Positions 5,782-11,745 of a stretch of DNA of 12,709 nt are shown piece by piece. This DNA comes from Bacteroidia bacterium (lineage in GTDB: Bacteria; Bacteroidota; Bacteroidia; Bacteroidales; Azobacteroidaceae), in assembly GCA_025996865.1 (NCBI GenBank), contig BNTV01000129.1, positions 1-12,709 of the forward strand, written 5' to 3'. The translations under genes were made by a program, and so were the position numbers. Every line of letters starts with the position of its first letter. Position 1 is the first letter of the stretch. The notes under the pieces were generated by a model that saw only the letters and a program-made list of their open reading frames with translations, searched no databases and was not told where the DNA came from.

Positions 5782-6888
5782 TCATTTTATCTCCGTAAGT
5801 TCGTAATTTGTACTGCGTCCACCGCTTTCTTCTTGTCGGAGTATGCCCTTGTCAAGCAGGTCTTTTATGTCGCGAGTTGCAGTGTCTTGAGAGCATTTAC
5901 AAATTTTTGCCCACTTTGAAGATTGCAGTTTCCCAACAAAATCACCGTCAAGAAGTTTATTGAGCATTAATCGCTGTCTTTCGTTGATTGGTGTATGCTC
6001 GTACTTTGCCCAAAATTTTGCTTTATACAAAATGTGTTTAGTTGCTTGTTCGGAAGATTGTAAAGCATTTTTCATACAATTTAGAAAGAACACAAGCCAA
6101 TCTGTAATATCGCTGTCGGTGTTCCATTGAACTTTTTGTAACACCTCATAATACGCCTTTTTCTCGACAAGTATTTGACTCGACAAACTATAAAAGCGTT
6201 GCGAACTTTTTTCCGCTCGTGTCAACTGCATATCTGTAATTGTGCGGGCAATTCGACCATTTCCATCATCGAATGGGTGAATTATGATAAACCAAAAATG
6301 TGCGATTGCGGCTTTCAAAATATTGTCAATACTGAAATCGGTATTCAGCCAATTCAAAAACTTGTCCATTTCTTGTTTTACAAGTACTTGTGGGACGGCT
6401 TCATAAAACACTTTTTCTTTGCCCATAACACCTGAAACAACTTGCATTTCGTCTTTTCGGTAACAGGCAACATCAATTTTGTATGCACCGCTGTAACCAC
6501 TTGTGAACAAGGCATTGTGCCAACCAAAAAGTCGTTCTTCCGTTAATGGATTTTCGTAGCGTTGCGTGGCATCAAGCATCATTTCAACAATACCTTCAAT
6601 GTTTCTTGCAGACGGGACTAAACCGGCGGTCTCAATTCCAAGTCGGCGGGCAATAGAAGAACGCACTTGGTCGTAATTTAACAATTCACCCTCAATTTCA
6701 GAGGATTTCAAAATATCAAAGGTCAATGTATTGAGTAAAGTTTCTTCTTTTTGCGAAAAACCGATTGTACTCATAATTCCGTTCAGTTGCCCCTGCAAGT
6801 ACTTGACCTCGCCGAATAAATCGCGGATTTTATCTTCATCCCAAATAAAGTTTGTCCAGTTTTCGTGCTGATAAATGTATTTTGTCAT
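5782..6888 (-). CDS. Fic-domain protein (DUF4172-Fic-winged helix)
   Basis: A 368-residue protein in three parts. Residues 1-90 match the DUF4172-type N-terminal domain and include SSEIEGE (62-68), which fits the inhibitory (S/T)xxxE(G/N) motif, so activity is probably self-restrained (class II Fic). The Fic core carries HPFDDGNGR at 204-212, with all catalytic and nucleotide-binding residues present. Fic enzymes usually transfer AMP from ATP to a hydroxyl of a target protein. The C-terminal 65 residues (RLMLNKLLDG, SSKWAKICKCSQDTATRDI, GILRQEESGGRSTNYEL) are a winged helix that likely binds DNA. The ATG at 6888 is used because a promoter ends at 6908, upstream of which the longer frame would begin. 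Targets are unknown. It may act as a stress or phage-defence enzyme, or as a self-regulated stand-alone toxin. Confidence 0.9.
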   Translation of the reverse strand: MTKYIYQHENWTNFIWDEDKIRDLFGEVKYLQGQLNGIMSTIGFSQKEETLLNTLTFDILKSSEIEGELLNYDQVRSSIARRLGIETAGLVPSARNIEGIVEMMLDATQRYENPLTEERLFGWHNALFTSGYSGAYKIDVACYRKDEMQVVSGVMGKEKVFYEAVPQVLVKQEMDKFLNWLNTDFSIDNILKAAIAHFWFIIIHPFDDGNGRIARTITDMQLTRAEKSSQRFYSLSSQILVEKKAYYEVLQKVQWNTDSDITDWLVFFLNCMKNALQSSEQATKHILYKAKFWAKYEHTPINERQRLMLNKLLDGDFVGKLQSSKWAKICKCSQDTATRDIKDLLDKGILRQEESGGRSTNYELTEIK

Positions 6889-6907
6889 ATCAATTATTTT
6901 GAAAATG

Positions 6908-6938
6908 CAAAGGTACAACTTTTGCGGAGAATAAGCAA
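6908..6938 (-). promoter_or_regulatory. Bacteroidetes-type promoter of the fic gene
   Basis: TACCTTTG on the minus strand (6915-6908) with TTG at 6938-6936, spaced 20 bases. Spacing and -7 sequence are the same as in the promoter at 4023-4053. The implied leader before the ATG at 6888 is about 15 bases. Confidence 0.62.
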
Positions 6939-6988
6939 CCTATTTTACGCAAAAATGCGGAGAATATTTTGCGTATTCTCCGCAAAAG
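6919..6988. repeat. Interlocking inverted repeats over the fic promoter
   Basis: The 11-mer TGCGGAGAATA or its complement occurs three times. CTTTTGCGGAGAATA (6919-6933) is the exact reverse complement of TATTCTCCGCAAAAG (6974-6988). The middle copy (starting about 6956) forms a tight hairpin with the right copy around TTTTGCG. TACGCAAAA (about 6946) and TTTTGCGTA (about 6967) form a further pair. The left copy lies between the -33 and -7 elements of the fic promoter. Binding of a regulator, perhaps the winged helix of the Fic protein itself, is the natural inference. Confidence 0.6.
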
Positions 6989-7015
6989 CTTATTTTTTCA
7001 CAAATATCGGCAAAT

Positions 7016-7563
7016 TTATCTCATAATCTTCTCGCTTGTTCCGTTATCATATACCACGATATATAAACCGCTTTGTGGTTCTTTGTTCAGTTTTTGTCCT
7101 GTTATAGTGTAATAGCCAACAATGTTTTTATCGGAAATTGCCGAAACACTATTAATGCCACTTGTCTGCTTTGTACCTATATAATTAAATGTCGCATCTA
7201 ATTGCGTACCGTCTGTTGCTGTATCCAATATTCGGAAAGTAAGATTTATTGTGTTTCCGGATACATTACCCGAAATGTCAGTAAATGTCATACCTGTATC
7301 ATAACTTCTTTCGGGTGCAGAAAAATTTCCATTTGCCTCGAATGTAACATCAACCAAACCAATCTGACCTTACTTCAAGTTCCTGATTTAGGATTTCAGT
7401 ATTTACATTATCTATATCGCCAATTAGATAGACATCTGCGGTAACTGTTACCGTACCTGAATAAGTGCCGACATAATCTTGTGCCAACGCACTATTGGCA
7501 AAAACTCCTGCGAGGCAGATTGCTATCGCAATCACTTTCCTCCAATTAAAAAAATTTGTACAT
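7016..7563 (-). pseudogene. Decayed secreted calycin-like protein with C-terminal sorting-type tail
   Basis: Two out-of-frame segments join into one protein. Removing one T from a run of seven (plus-strand A at 7548-7554) joins ATG 7563 to a complete signal peptide: MYKFFNWRK, VIAIAICLAGVF, then ANSALA before QDYVG. The next segment (YVGTYSGTVTVTADV, IDNVNTEI) looks like the start of a calycin-like beta-barrel domain. A second frame change near 7355-7375 leads into VDVTFEANGNFSAPERS and a beta-rich stretch. The C-terminus (YYTITGQKL, SGLYIVVYDNG, then EKIMR) resembles the short C-terminal sorting tail of Bacteroidetes secreted proteins. The joined protein would be about 180 residues, secreted to the periplasm or surface. 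The stop at 7016 lies about 130 bases before the fic start. Confidence 0.65.
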
Positions 7564-7639
7564 AAGATAAAAAATTTATGTTGTTAAAAAATATTGTGTC
7601 TTTTTCGCTTGCTATTGCCCAATGCACTTTCGCCCACTT

Positions 7640-7648
7640 GCACCTAAC
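7640..7648 (-). other. Cassette-boundary core-like site of the calycin/fic unit
   Basis: On the minus strand the bases read GTTAGGTGC, and GTTTAGGTGC stands at 5763-5772 on the plus strand, just after the fic gene. The two therefore form an inverted pair with one extra T. GTTAGGT also fits the integron core GTTRRRY. The IS91 remnant begins immediately beyond it. Confidence 0.35.
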
Positions 7649-7649
7649 T

Positions 7650-8372
7650 CATATATTGCACACCTGGGGACAAACGCTCACATTGCATCCGCATGTTCAT
7701 CTGATTGTGCCGGCAGGCGGGATTGACGAGAGTGGAAACTGGAAAAATACGCGCACAGACGGTAAATACCTTTTTCCCGTAAAGGCGATGAGTGCAGTAT
7801 ATCGCGGTAAATTTACGGATGGTTTTCGAGCGTTTATTTCAGAGAGCGGAATGGAGTTGACGGAAGATTTGAGGAAAGAGCTTTACCGCAAAGACTGGGT
7901 GGTTTATGCCAGGCGTCCTTTCGGGGGAGCGACGCAGGTAATCGAATATCTGGGACGCTATACGCACAAAATTGCCATCAGTAACCATCGTTTGCAAAGT
8001 ATTGACCGTGGAAAAGTAACTTTCTCGTACAAAGATTACAGCGATGGTGCCAAAACGAAGGTAATGACATTGGATGCTGTCGAGTTTTTAAGACGTTTTT
8101 GTCTGCATATTTTGCCCAAGGGTTTTCGCAAGATAAGGCATTTTGGGATACTGGCTTCACGCAATAAAGCAAAACTGAAATCGCAACAGGAAAAGATGAA
8201 TCCACTCGAAACCGACAGGCAAAAACCTGTATATACAAAAGTATTCTTTGATAAAAAGCAATGTCCCTGCTGTAAAACGGGAAGAATGGAAATTGTGTGG
8301 AGTTTCAGGGCTAATGCTCCACCTGAAATAGTGACAAAAAACAAAAAAGTTGTCCTGAAATCCGATATTTAA
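7650..8372 (+). pseudogene. 5'-truncated IS91-family transposase
   Basis: About 240 residues of the C-terminal two thirds of a Y2-type rolling-circle transposase. Similarity starts around ILHTWGQTLTLHPHVHLIVP. The HUH metal motif (HVH within HPHVHLIV) and the two-tyrosine motif YLGRY are both present, as are ISNHR and the helical block RFCLHILPKGFRKIRHFG. A short cysteine motif (CPCC) lies near the C-terminus. The N-terminal zinc-finger region is missing: the open frame upstream to 7578 is not IS91-like and reads antisense to the calycin leader. The element is therefore probably inactive alone. The 3' end of the gene looks complete, so the adjacent terminus of the element may survive in 8373-8600. 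It is the only plus-strand gene among the cassette-like units. Confidence 0.85.
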
Positions 8373-8648
8373 CCCCAATCTGTTTCTGCCTTAAAACGGC
8401 GGACAGCTATGTTATTGTTCAAAATCGAAAAAAAAACGAACTCGAAACCGAAAAAGAATGAAAATAAAAAACACAAAATAAAAACGGCTCAAAAACTTTT
8501 GCCAAACACACCAAAATGGACAAAACCGGCATAAAATCTACCAAACTCCTGCCAAATTCCTGCCAACTTTTATCTCTCCGGAATCCAATCCGATTATTGA
8601 AACCCCATAGAGAAAAATCGCACATTTACCACCGCTACCGAAGCCAAA
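8373..8648. other. Gene-free stretch after the IS91 remnant, with an 11-base tandem repeat
   Basis: No convincing gene. It opens with purine-rich DNA (about 8425-8490). At 8538-8567 three units of CTRCCAA(A/C) recur with an exact period of 11 bases (starts at 8538, 8549 and 8560). The rest probably contains the end of the IS91-family element and the start of a lost cassette unit, since a good GTTRRRY core (minus-strand GTTGAAC) ends at 8649. The IS boundary could not be fixed. Confidence 0.4.
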
Positions 8649-8715
8649 GTTCAACGATGGCTTAAATCGCAACTCCGCTACGCTGCGTAGCGTTTAAGCA
8701 TTTATTGTTAGTGGC
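8649..8715 (-). other. attC-like palindromic spacer downstream of the two-gene unit
   Basis: A 67-base imperfect palindrome starting 22 bases after the stop of the 158-residue gene. Inner arms CGCTACGC (8676-8683) and GCGTAGCG (8685-8692) pair perfectly. Outer arms GCTTAAA (8660-8666) and TTTAAGC (8693-8699) pair perfectly across a 9-base bulge on one side, a bulge pattern also known from attC sites. On the minus strand it runs from GCCACTAAC (8715-8707) to GTTGAAC (8655-8649). The latter matches the integron core consensus GTTRRRY exactly. Confidence 0.52.
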
Positions 8716-8737
8716 TGGGCTTTTGTCAATAACTATT

Positions 8738-9214
8738 CTATTTTATTATTTTGTCAAAATCACTAATCAAAGCCTTGAAAATTTTTTCGCCGTCATTTCC
8801 AAGGTCTTTGTTTGATAAACCCAAATCAGCACGCATTGCTTTCAATATTTTGCTCAATTTTCTAAAATGTATATTATTATCAAGCGTTTCTGTCGCATCA
8901 TTTGCCGAATATAAATATTGGAAATAGTCTGAGAAGTTATTGATTACGTCAGGCGAGGCGTAAAGAACATATTTTTTATAAAAGTCAAATAATTTGGATA
9001 AAAGTTGATTGTCCGCTTGCTTTTTCCCTGTTTTATTTGCACTAAATATGTCAATTATGAGGTTTACAAATTGCTGATACAACTCTCTGCGTTCTTTTGT
9101 TACTTCTGTTGAAAGTTCACGTTTCTTGTCTATGAAATGTTTAATGAAATAGCCAAAACCACCACCAATTATTGGTAATGTAATTGTCAAAATTGTGATT
9201 ATCGTGTTATTCAT
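8738..9214 (-). CDS. Small membrane-anchored helical protein, unknown function
   Basis: A 158-residue protein not assigned to a family. Residues about 5-27 (IITILTITLPIIGGGFGYFIK) form one N-terminal membrane helix, followed by basic residues (KKRELSTEVTKERR) that would place the rest in the cytosol. The remainder is predicted helical and rich in K, D and N, with aromatic patches (LFDFYKKYVLY, FSDYFQYLYS). No catalytic motif is visible. It starts 16 bases after the stop of the 165-residue gene, so the two are probably cotranscribed and form one cassette-like unit. A membrane effector controlled by the upstream protein is a reasonable hypothesis but is not shown by sequence. Confidence 0.72.
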   Translation of the reverse strand: MNNTIITILTITLPIIGGGFGYFIKHFIDKKRELSTEVTKERRELYQQFVNLIIDIFSANKTGKKQADNQLLSKLFDFYKKYVLYASPDVINNFSDYFQYLYSANDATETLDNNIHFRKLSKILKAMRADLGLSNKDLGNDGEKIFKALISDFDKIIK

Positions 9215-9230
9215 TGACTAAGTATATTTG

Positions 9231-9728
9231 CTAATAAATTGTGTCAAATCCCTTTTGTGTTAAAACCATGCACCAACCATGTCTATCTTCGATTGTAATC
9301 AATTCGTCTGCCACTAATTTTTCGATTGCTGCATCAACCAATACCACTTCTTTTGGATTTAACCCATTAAGTAAGGTAGAGTTAATCCATTTGGAATCAA
9401 TGGTATGATTTACTCTTGAATTTGTTCTTGCAAATTGCCCCAAAATTTTCTTACAAAGTTTTTCTACAGTTTTACTTTCATCAATGGGATAAATTTTATC
9501 AAATCCTTTTTCAGTGAGGACTAAACAGAAACCGACTTTATTGTCAGTTGTTGCTAAACCTGCATCTATCAAGTCGTTGATTGCTGGATTAATTAACTCC
9601 TGTTCTTTGGGGTTTAATTTTTGTGCAAGTACATGATTAAACCATCTCTCTTGAATAATATGATTTGGTTTTGAATTTGTCCTTGCAAATTCGTTCATTA
9701 TTTCATTAGCAATTTCTTGTTGTGTCAT
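9231..9728 (-). CDS. Tandem-duplicated wHTH-like protein, unknown function
   Basis: A 165-residue protein made of two 71-residue copies at residues 10-80 and 95-165, offset by exactly 85. Shared blocks are FARTNS, NH.I....W, LNPKE, the AI..L...L helix and LT.KGFD.IY. Each copy has the alternation of helices ending in a wing-like strand pair (KVGFCLVLTEKGF; HGWCMVLTQKGF) that suggests a winged-helix fold, but no family name can be given by eye. The ATG at 9728 is chosen. The longer frame to 9782 starts with GTG inside the palindromic spacer. It is the first gene of a two-gene unit with the 158-residue membrane protein, 16 bases apart. A DNA-binding or sensing role is inferred from fold alone. 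Confidence 0.75.
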   Translation of the reverse strand: MTQQEIANEIMNEFARTNSKPNHIIQERWFNHVLAQKLNPKEQELINPAINDLIDAGLATTDNKVGFCLVLTEKGFDKIYPIDESKTVEKLCKKILGQFARTNSRVNHTIDSKWINSTLLNGLNPKEVVLVDAAIEKLVADELITIEDRHGWCMVLTQKGFDTIY

Positions 9729-9777
9729 ATTTTTAAATTTATAAAGTTTATATTTTTTTAGTCGCTCTGTTAGCCTT

Positions 9778-9908
9778 GCCACTAACGTGTTGGCGGCTTT
9801 ATGCTGTGCTTGCTTTCACTAATGTTTGTGCGGGCGATAAACTTGCAAATTAACACTAACGTTTGTGCGGGCTACGGCAAGCATAGCAAAAAACCGCTCG
9901 TTGGCAGT
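9778..9908 (-). other. attC-like palindromic spacer with internal repeats, downstream of the 268-residue gene
   Basis: A 131-base imperfect palindrome ending two bases before the stop codon position of the 268-residue gene. The arm at 9788-9812 (GTTGGCGGCTTTATGCTG, then TGCTTGC) pairs with GCAAGCATAGCA and AAAAACCGC (9879-9898), with 11/12 identity in the inner 12 bases. The motif CACTAAYGT appears three times: at 9780, at 9817-9835 and at 9854-9872. The last two are 19-base direct repeats with one mismatch and lie in the unpaired apical part. On the minus strand it runs from CTGCCAAC to GTTAGTGGC. Confidence 0.52.
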
Positions 9909-9910
9909 AG

Positions 9911-10717
9911 TTATTTGATTTCAATGTTATATTTTCTGGCATATCTAACTGGATACTTCTTATTTAAATCGTCTTTCAGATAGAAGCCGATTGTCAAAAT
10001 GTACTTTCCTGGTTTAAAATCTCCTGAAAACGAAATTAGATTTTTTAATTCGCTTATCTCGTACTGCTCACTCCAAATTTGGTAAACACTACTCTCAGTC
10101 TTTGGCTCAACAATGTCAATAAATAATGGAGTTATTTTATCTAATGTTGAATTACTAAAGAAGTCAATACTAATTTCAACTTTGTCTTTTCTTTTAAACT
10201 CAGTTGAATTCATTGAAATTGTCGCAAAGGAATTTGGTTTTCCTTCGACATAACCTTCAACAATTGCTGGTAATCTAAATAACGGTCGTTGTATTTTTGA
10301 GTTACTACTTTTTGTATTGTTTGAGGTTATTGATGTAATTGTATTTTCAATTTTTGGTTTTGAAAAGTCGGCCATTCTAAGGCTTAATGAGTCAAATTTA
10401 AGTTGATAGTCTTTAGCTATAGCTAAAGTCAGCGAATCAATTGTTTCTTTTTTTTGAGCAGGTTGAGACGAGGCATATTGTTTTTTAACAGACTTAGCTG
10501 TCATTTTTGTTATGTTCTCAAAATATTCTTGGTCTGGTTTAAATTGTATGATTGTAACGGTTGTATCTTTTTCAGTCCCTTTATTTAGAACAACTACTTC
10601 GTCAGGCCCTGTAATACCTTTCCAAAATAGTCCGCCTAAAAAGGCAAGCAGTCCAACAATTATTGCCCAAATTGCCGGATAAATATTTGATTTACTAAAA
10701 AACTTATCGTTGCTCAT
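9911..10717 (-). CDS. Membrane-anchored protein with extracytoplasmic domain, unknown function
   Basis: A 268-residue protein. Residues about 13-33 (YPAIWAIIVGLLAFLGGLFW) form a single membrane helix after a short polar N-terminus, so the remainder is most likely periplasmic. The middle (about 75-150) is polar and serine/threonine rich with helix-like segments. The last 120 residues look beta-rich (GYVEGKPNSFATISMNS, KVEISIDFFSN, PGKYILTIGFYL), like an immunoglobulin-type fold. No catalytic motif is visible. It stands alone as a single-gene unit: a core-like sequence lies 22 bases upstream of its ATG and the inverted copy overlaps its stop codon, followed by a palindromic spacer. An anti-phage or surface role would suit such cassettes but is speculation. 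Confidence 0.75.
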   Translation of the reverse strand: MSNDKFFSKSNIYPAIWAIIVGLLAFLGGLFWKGITGPDEVVVLNKGTEKDTTVTIIQFKPDQEYFENITKMTAKSVKKQYASSQPAQKKETIDSLTLAIAKDYQLKFDSLSLRMADFSKPKIENTITSITSNNTKSSNSKIQRPLFRLPAIVEGYVEGKPNSFATISMNSTEFKRKDKVEISIDFFSNSTLDKITPLFIDIVEPKTESSVYQIWSEQYEISELKNLISFSGDFKPGKYILTIGFYLKDDLNKKYPVRYARKYNIEIK

Positions 10718-10738
10718 CTTATCTTAATTGTCGTCTTT

Positions 10739-10753
10739 ATAATTACTGCCAAC
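10739..10753 (-). repeat. Inverted partner of the cassette end at 9900-9914
   Basis: The minus strand reads GTTGGCAGTAATTAT here and the plus strand reads GTTGGCAGTAGTTAT at 9900-9914: 14/15 identity as an inverted pair flanking exactly one gene. GTTGGCA is one base off the integron core GTTRRRY. This is the upstream boundary of the rightmost cassette-like unit. Confidence 0.55.
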
Positions 10754-11075
10754 TCATAAATATACGCAACTTTCCTTTTTGCCTGTATTTTACAAACTTC
10801 AGTATAAATCATTGCTATTTAATTCTTTATTACTTTTTACTAATCGCGTATTTTGTATTGTCATTGCCTCTAATCTTTGGAACTGCGTTCCAAGAAATTG
10901 TGGATATATAGTCAATCCAACATTGATGGCTTTTACTGCATAGCTTTGAACACATCATGCGCTTGCAACAAAATCCATTGTCAAATCCTCATTAAATTTA
11001 GGAGTAAAGGTACTAATAAATTAATATTGCAGAAAAAAAATGCATCAAAAAATTTGCATAATTCAATCTTTTGAT
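10754..11075. other. Gene-free AT-rich stretch
   Basis: No gene or attC-like palindrome was recognised. The one clear structure is a small hairpin, TTGGAAC (10877-10883) and GTTCCAA (10887-10893) with a three-base loop. It probably marks degraded DNA to the right of the cassette-like array. Confidence 0.4.
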
Positions 11076-11100
11076 TAAATAAACTTCCAAAGTTTATTTA
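11076..11100. terminator. Perfect 11-base palindrome over a stop codon
   Basis: TAAATAAACTT (11076-11086) and AAGTTTATTTA (11090-11100) pair perfectly around CCA. The right arm contains the stop codon of the minus-strand coiled-coil frame ending at 11094. No T-run follows, so a terminator is possible but weakly supported. Confidence 0.3.
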
Positions 11101-11300
11101 CCTTTCTTCAAAGATTCTACTTTATCTCTTAGTATTTCAGCATCTTGAGTATTCTGTTTCGCTCTGTCAATCGTCTCTATCTGTTCTCTCAATAATTTTT
11201 CATATTTCTCCACCTGTTTACGAATGATTTTGATACTGTCTTTATATTGGAATTGATTTTCCAAGCAGTAAATCTTTTCTTCGTCGGTTTGCCCTTGCAT
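11094..11300 (-). CDS. Short coiled-coil protein or fragment
   Basis: A 68-residue, highly charged frame (MQGQTDEEKIYC, QVEKYEKLLREQIETIDRAK, DKVESLKKGK) that would form a coiled coil. No family is recognised. Its first 59 bases overlap a second plausible minus-strand frame of 54 residues starting at ATG 11406 (MVAPTQEEKEKEQTPTPTPI) and ending at 11242, which is +1 shifted relative to it. A single frameshift would join them into one acidic/coiled protein. This is either a genuine overlap, a programmed shift or simple decay. The surrounding relaxase-like remnant favours decay. Confidence 0.35.
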   Translation of the reverse strand: MQGQTDEEKIYCLENQFQYKDSIKIIRKQVEKYEKLLREQIETIDRAKQNTQDAEILRDKVESLKKGK

Positions 11301-11339
11301 CTTGCTCAAGAATATGTCGATGCTCGTGCTTGACGGCTG

Positions 11340-11528
11340 TTAAATCAATCGGTGTCGGAGTTGGTGTTTGCTCTTTTTCTTTTTCTTCTTGTGTTGGCGC
11401 AACCATTCCGCCTATTCGGGATCAAAATCCGAATCCGATGTCGGAATGTCAAACAATCCACCCAAAAGAGAGCCTGCCGCTTTATTGATAAGTATTATTG
11501 TTTTTATTGTGTCTTTGACACAAAATAC
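11340..11528 (-). pseudogene. Degenerate C-terminus of a second relaxase-like protein
   Basis: The frame has no start codon and reads NKAAGSLLGGLFDIPTSDSD, then FDPE and a TAG at 11414-11412. Reading through the stop gives AEWLRQHKKKKKKSKHQ and ends at 11340. A glycine/leucine-rich segment, an acidic stretch and a final lysine/arginine-rich tail is the layout of the intact relaxase at 129-1070 (SGLLSGLASV, SSEEYDG, then AEEMRKKKRKIRRGMR). It is therefore read as the remnant of another mobilization gene, cut at its 5' side and carrying a nonsense mutation. The match is one of pattern, not of close sequence identity. A palindrome (TTGTGTC/GACACAA, 11507-11523) lies near the broken end. Confidence 0.42.
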
Positions 11529-11704
11529 TTATTGTACGAGTAGAAGTAATTCTTCTGATTAATTGTTAAGAAGACAAAATATTCGTTTACTTTTAGTTTA
11601 TTAGCAGTTATTTGTAGTAGTTCTTTTCTTTTGTTTGATAAAATAATTGTAGATGAAGAAGGATATTTTGCATGTCATTGCAAGTTTGTATATTGAAAAT
11701 TTCA

Positions 11705-11712
11705 TATCTTTG
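11705..11712 (+). promoter_or_regulatory. -7 promoter element of the DUF1080 gene
   Basis: TATCTTTG matches TAnnTTTG and lies 33 bases before the chosen ATG at 11746. A TTTG at 11685-11688 is 16 bases upstream, shorter than the usual spacing, so the -33 part is uncertain. The element lies inside the longer open frame beginning at 11653 and therefore argues for the downstream start. Confidence 0.5.
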
Positions 11713-11745
11713 CAGTCATATCTAATCAATAAAAGTAATTTATTC

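Noticed and set aside
5567..5806. Plus-strand frame across the spacer after fic
   Set aside because: The coding potential comes from the GC-rich palindrome itself, and the frame runs into the antisense of fic.
8036..8344. Minus-strand frames opposite the IS91 transposase
   Set aside because: Several overlapping antisense frames. The plus-strand frame has the HUH and YLGRY motifs.
8419..8625. Minus-strand 68-codon frame after the IS91 gene
   Set aside because: Ends in a poly-phenylalanine/serine run caused by purine-rich DNA. No family features.
9817..9872. CRISPR-like repeat pair
   Set aside because: Only two 19-base repeats with one spacer, inside a palindromic cassette spacer, and no cas genes.
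10877..11074. Plus-strand 65-codon frame in the gene-free stretch
   Set aside because: No upstream promoter element, no family pattern, cysteine- and lysine-rich AT-driven composition.
11352..11562. Two overlapping plus-strand hydrophobic frames
   Set aside because: They are the antisense of the lysine-rich relaxase-like tail, which explains the run of F and L residues.
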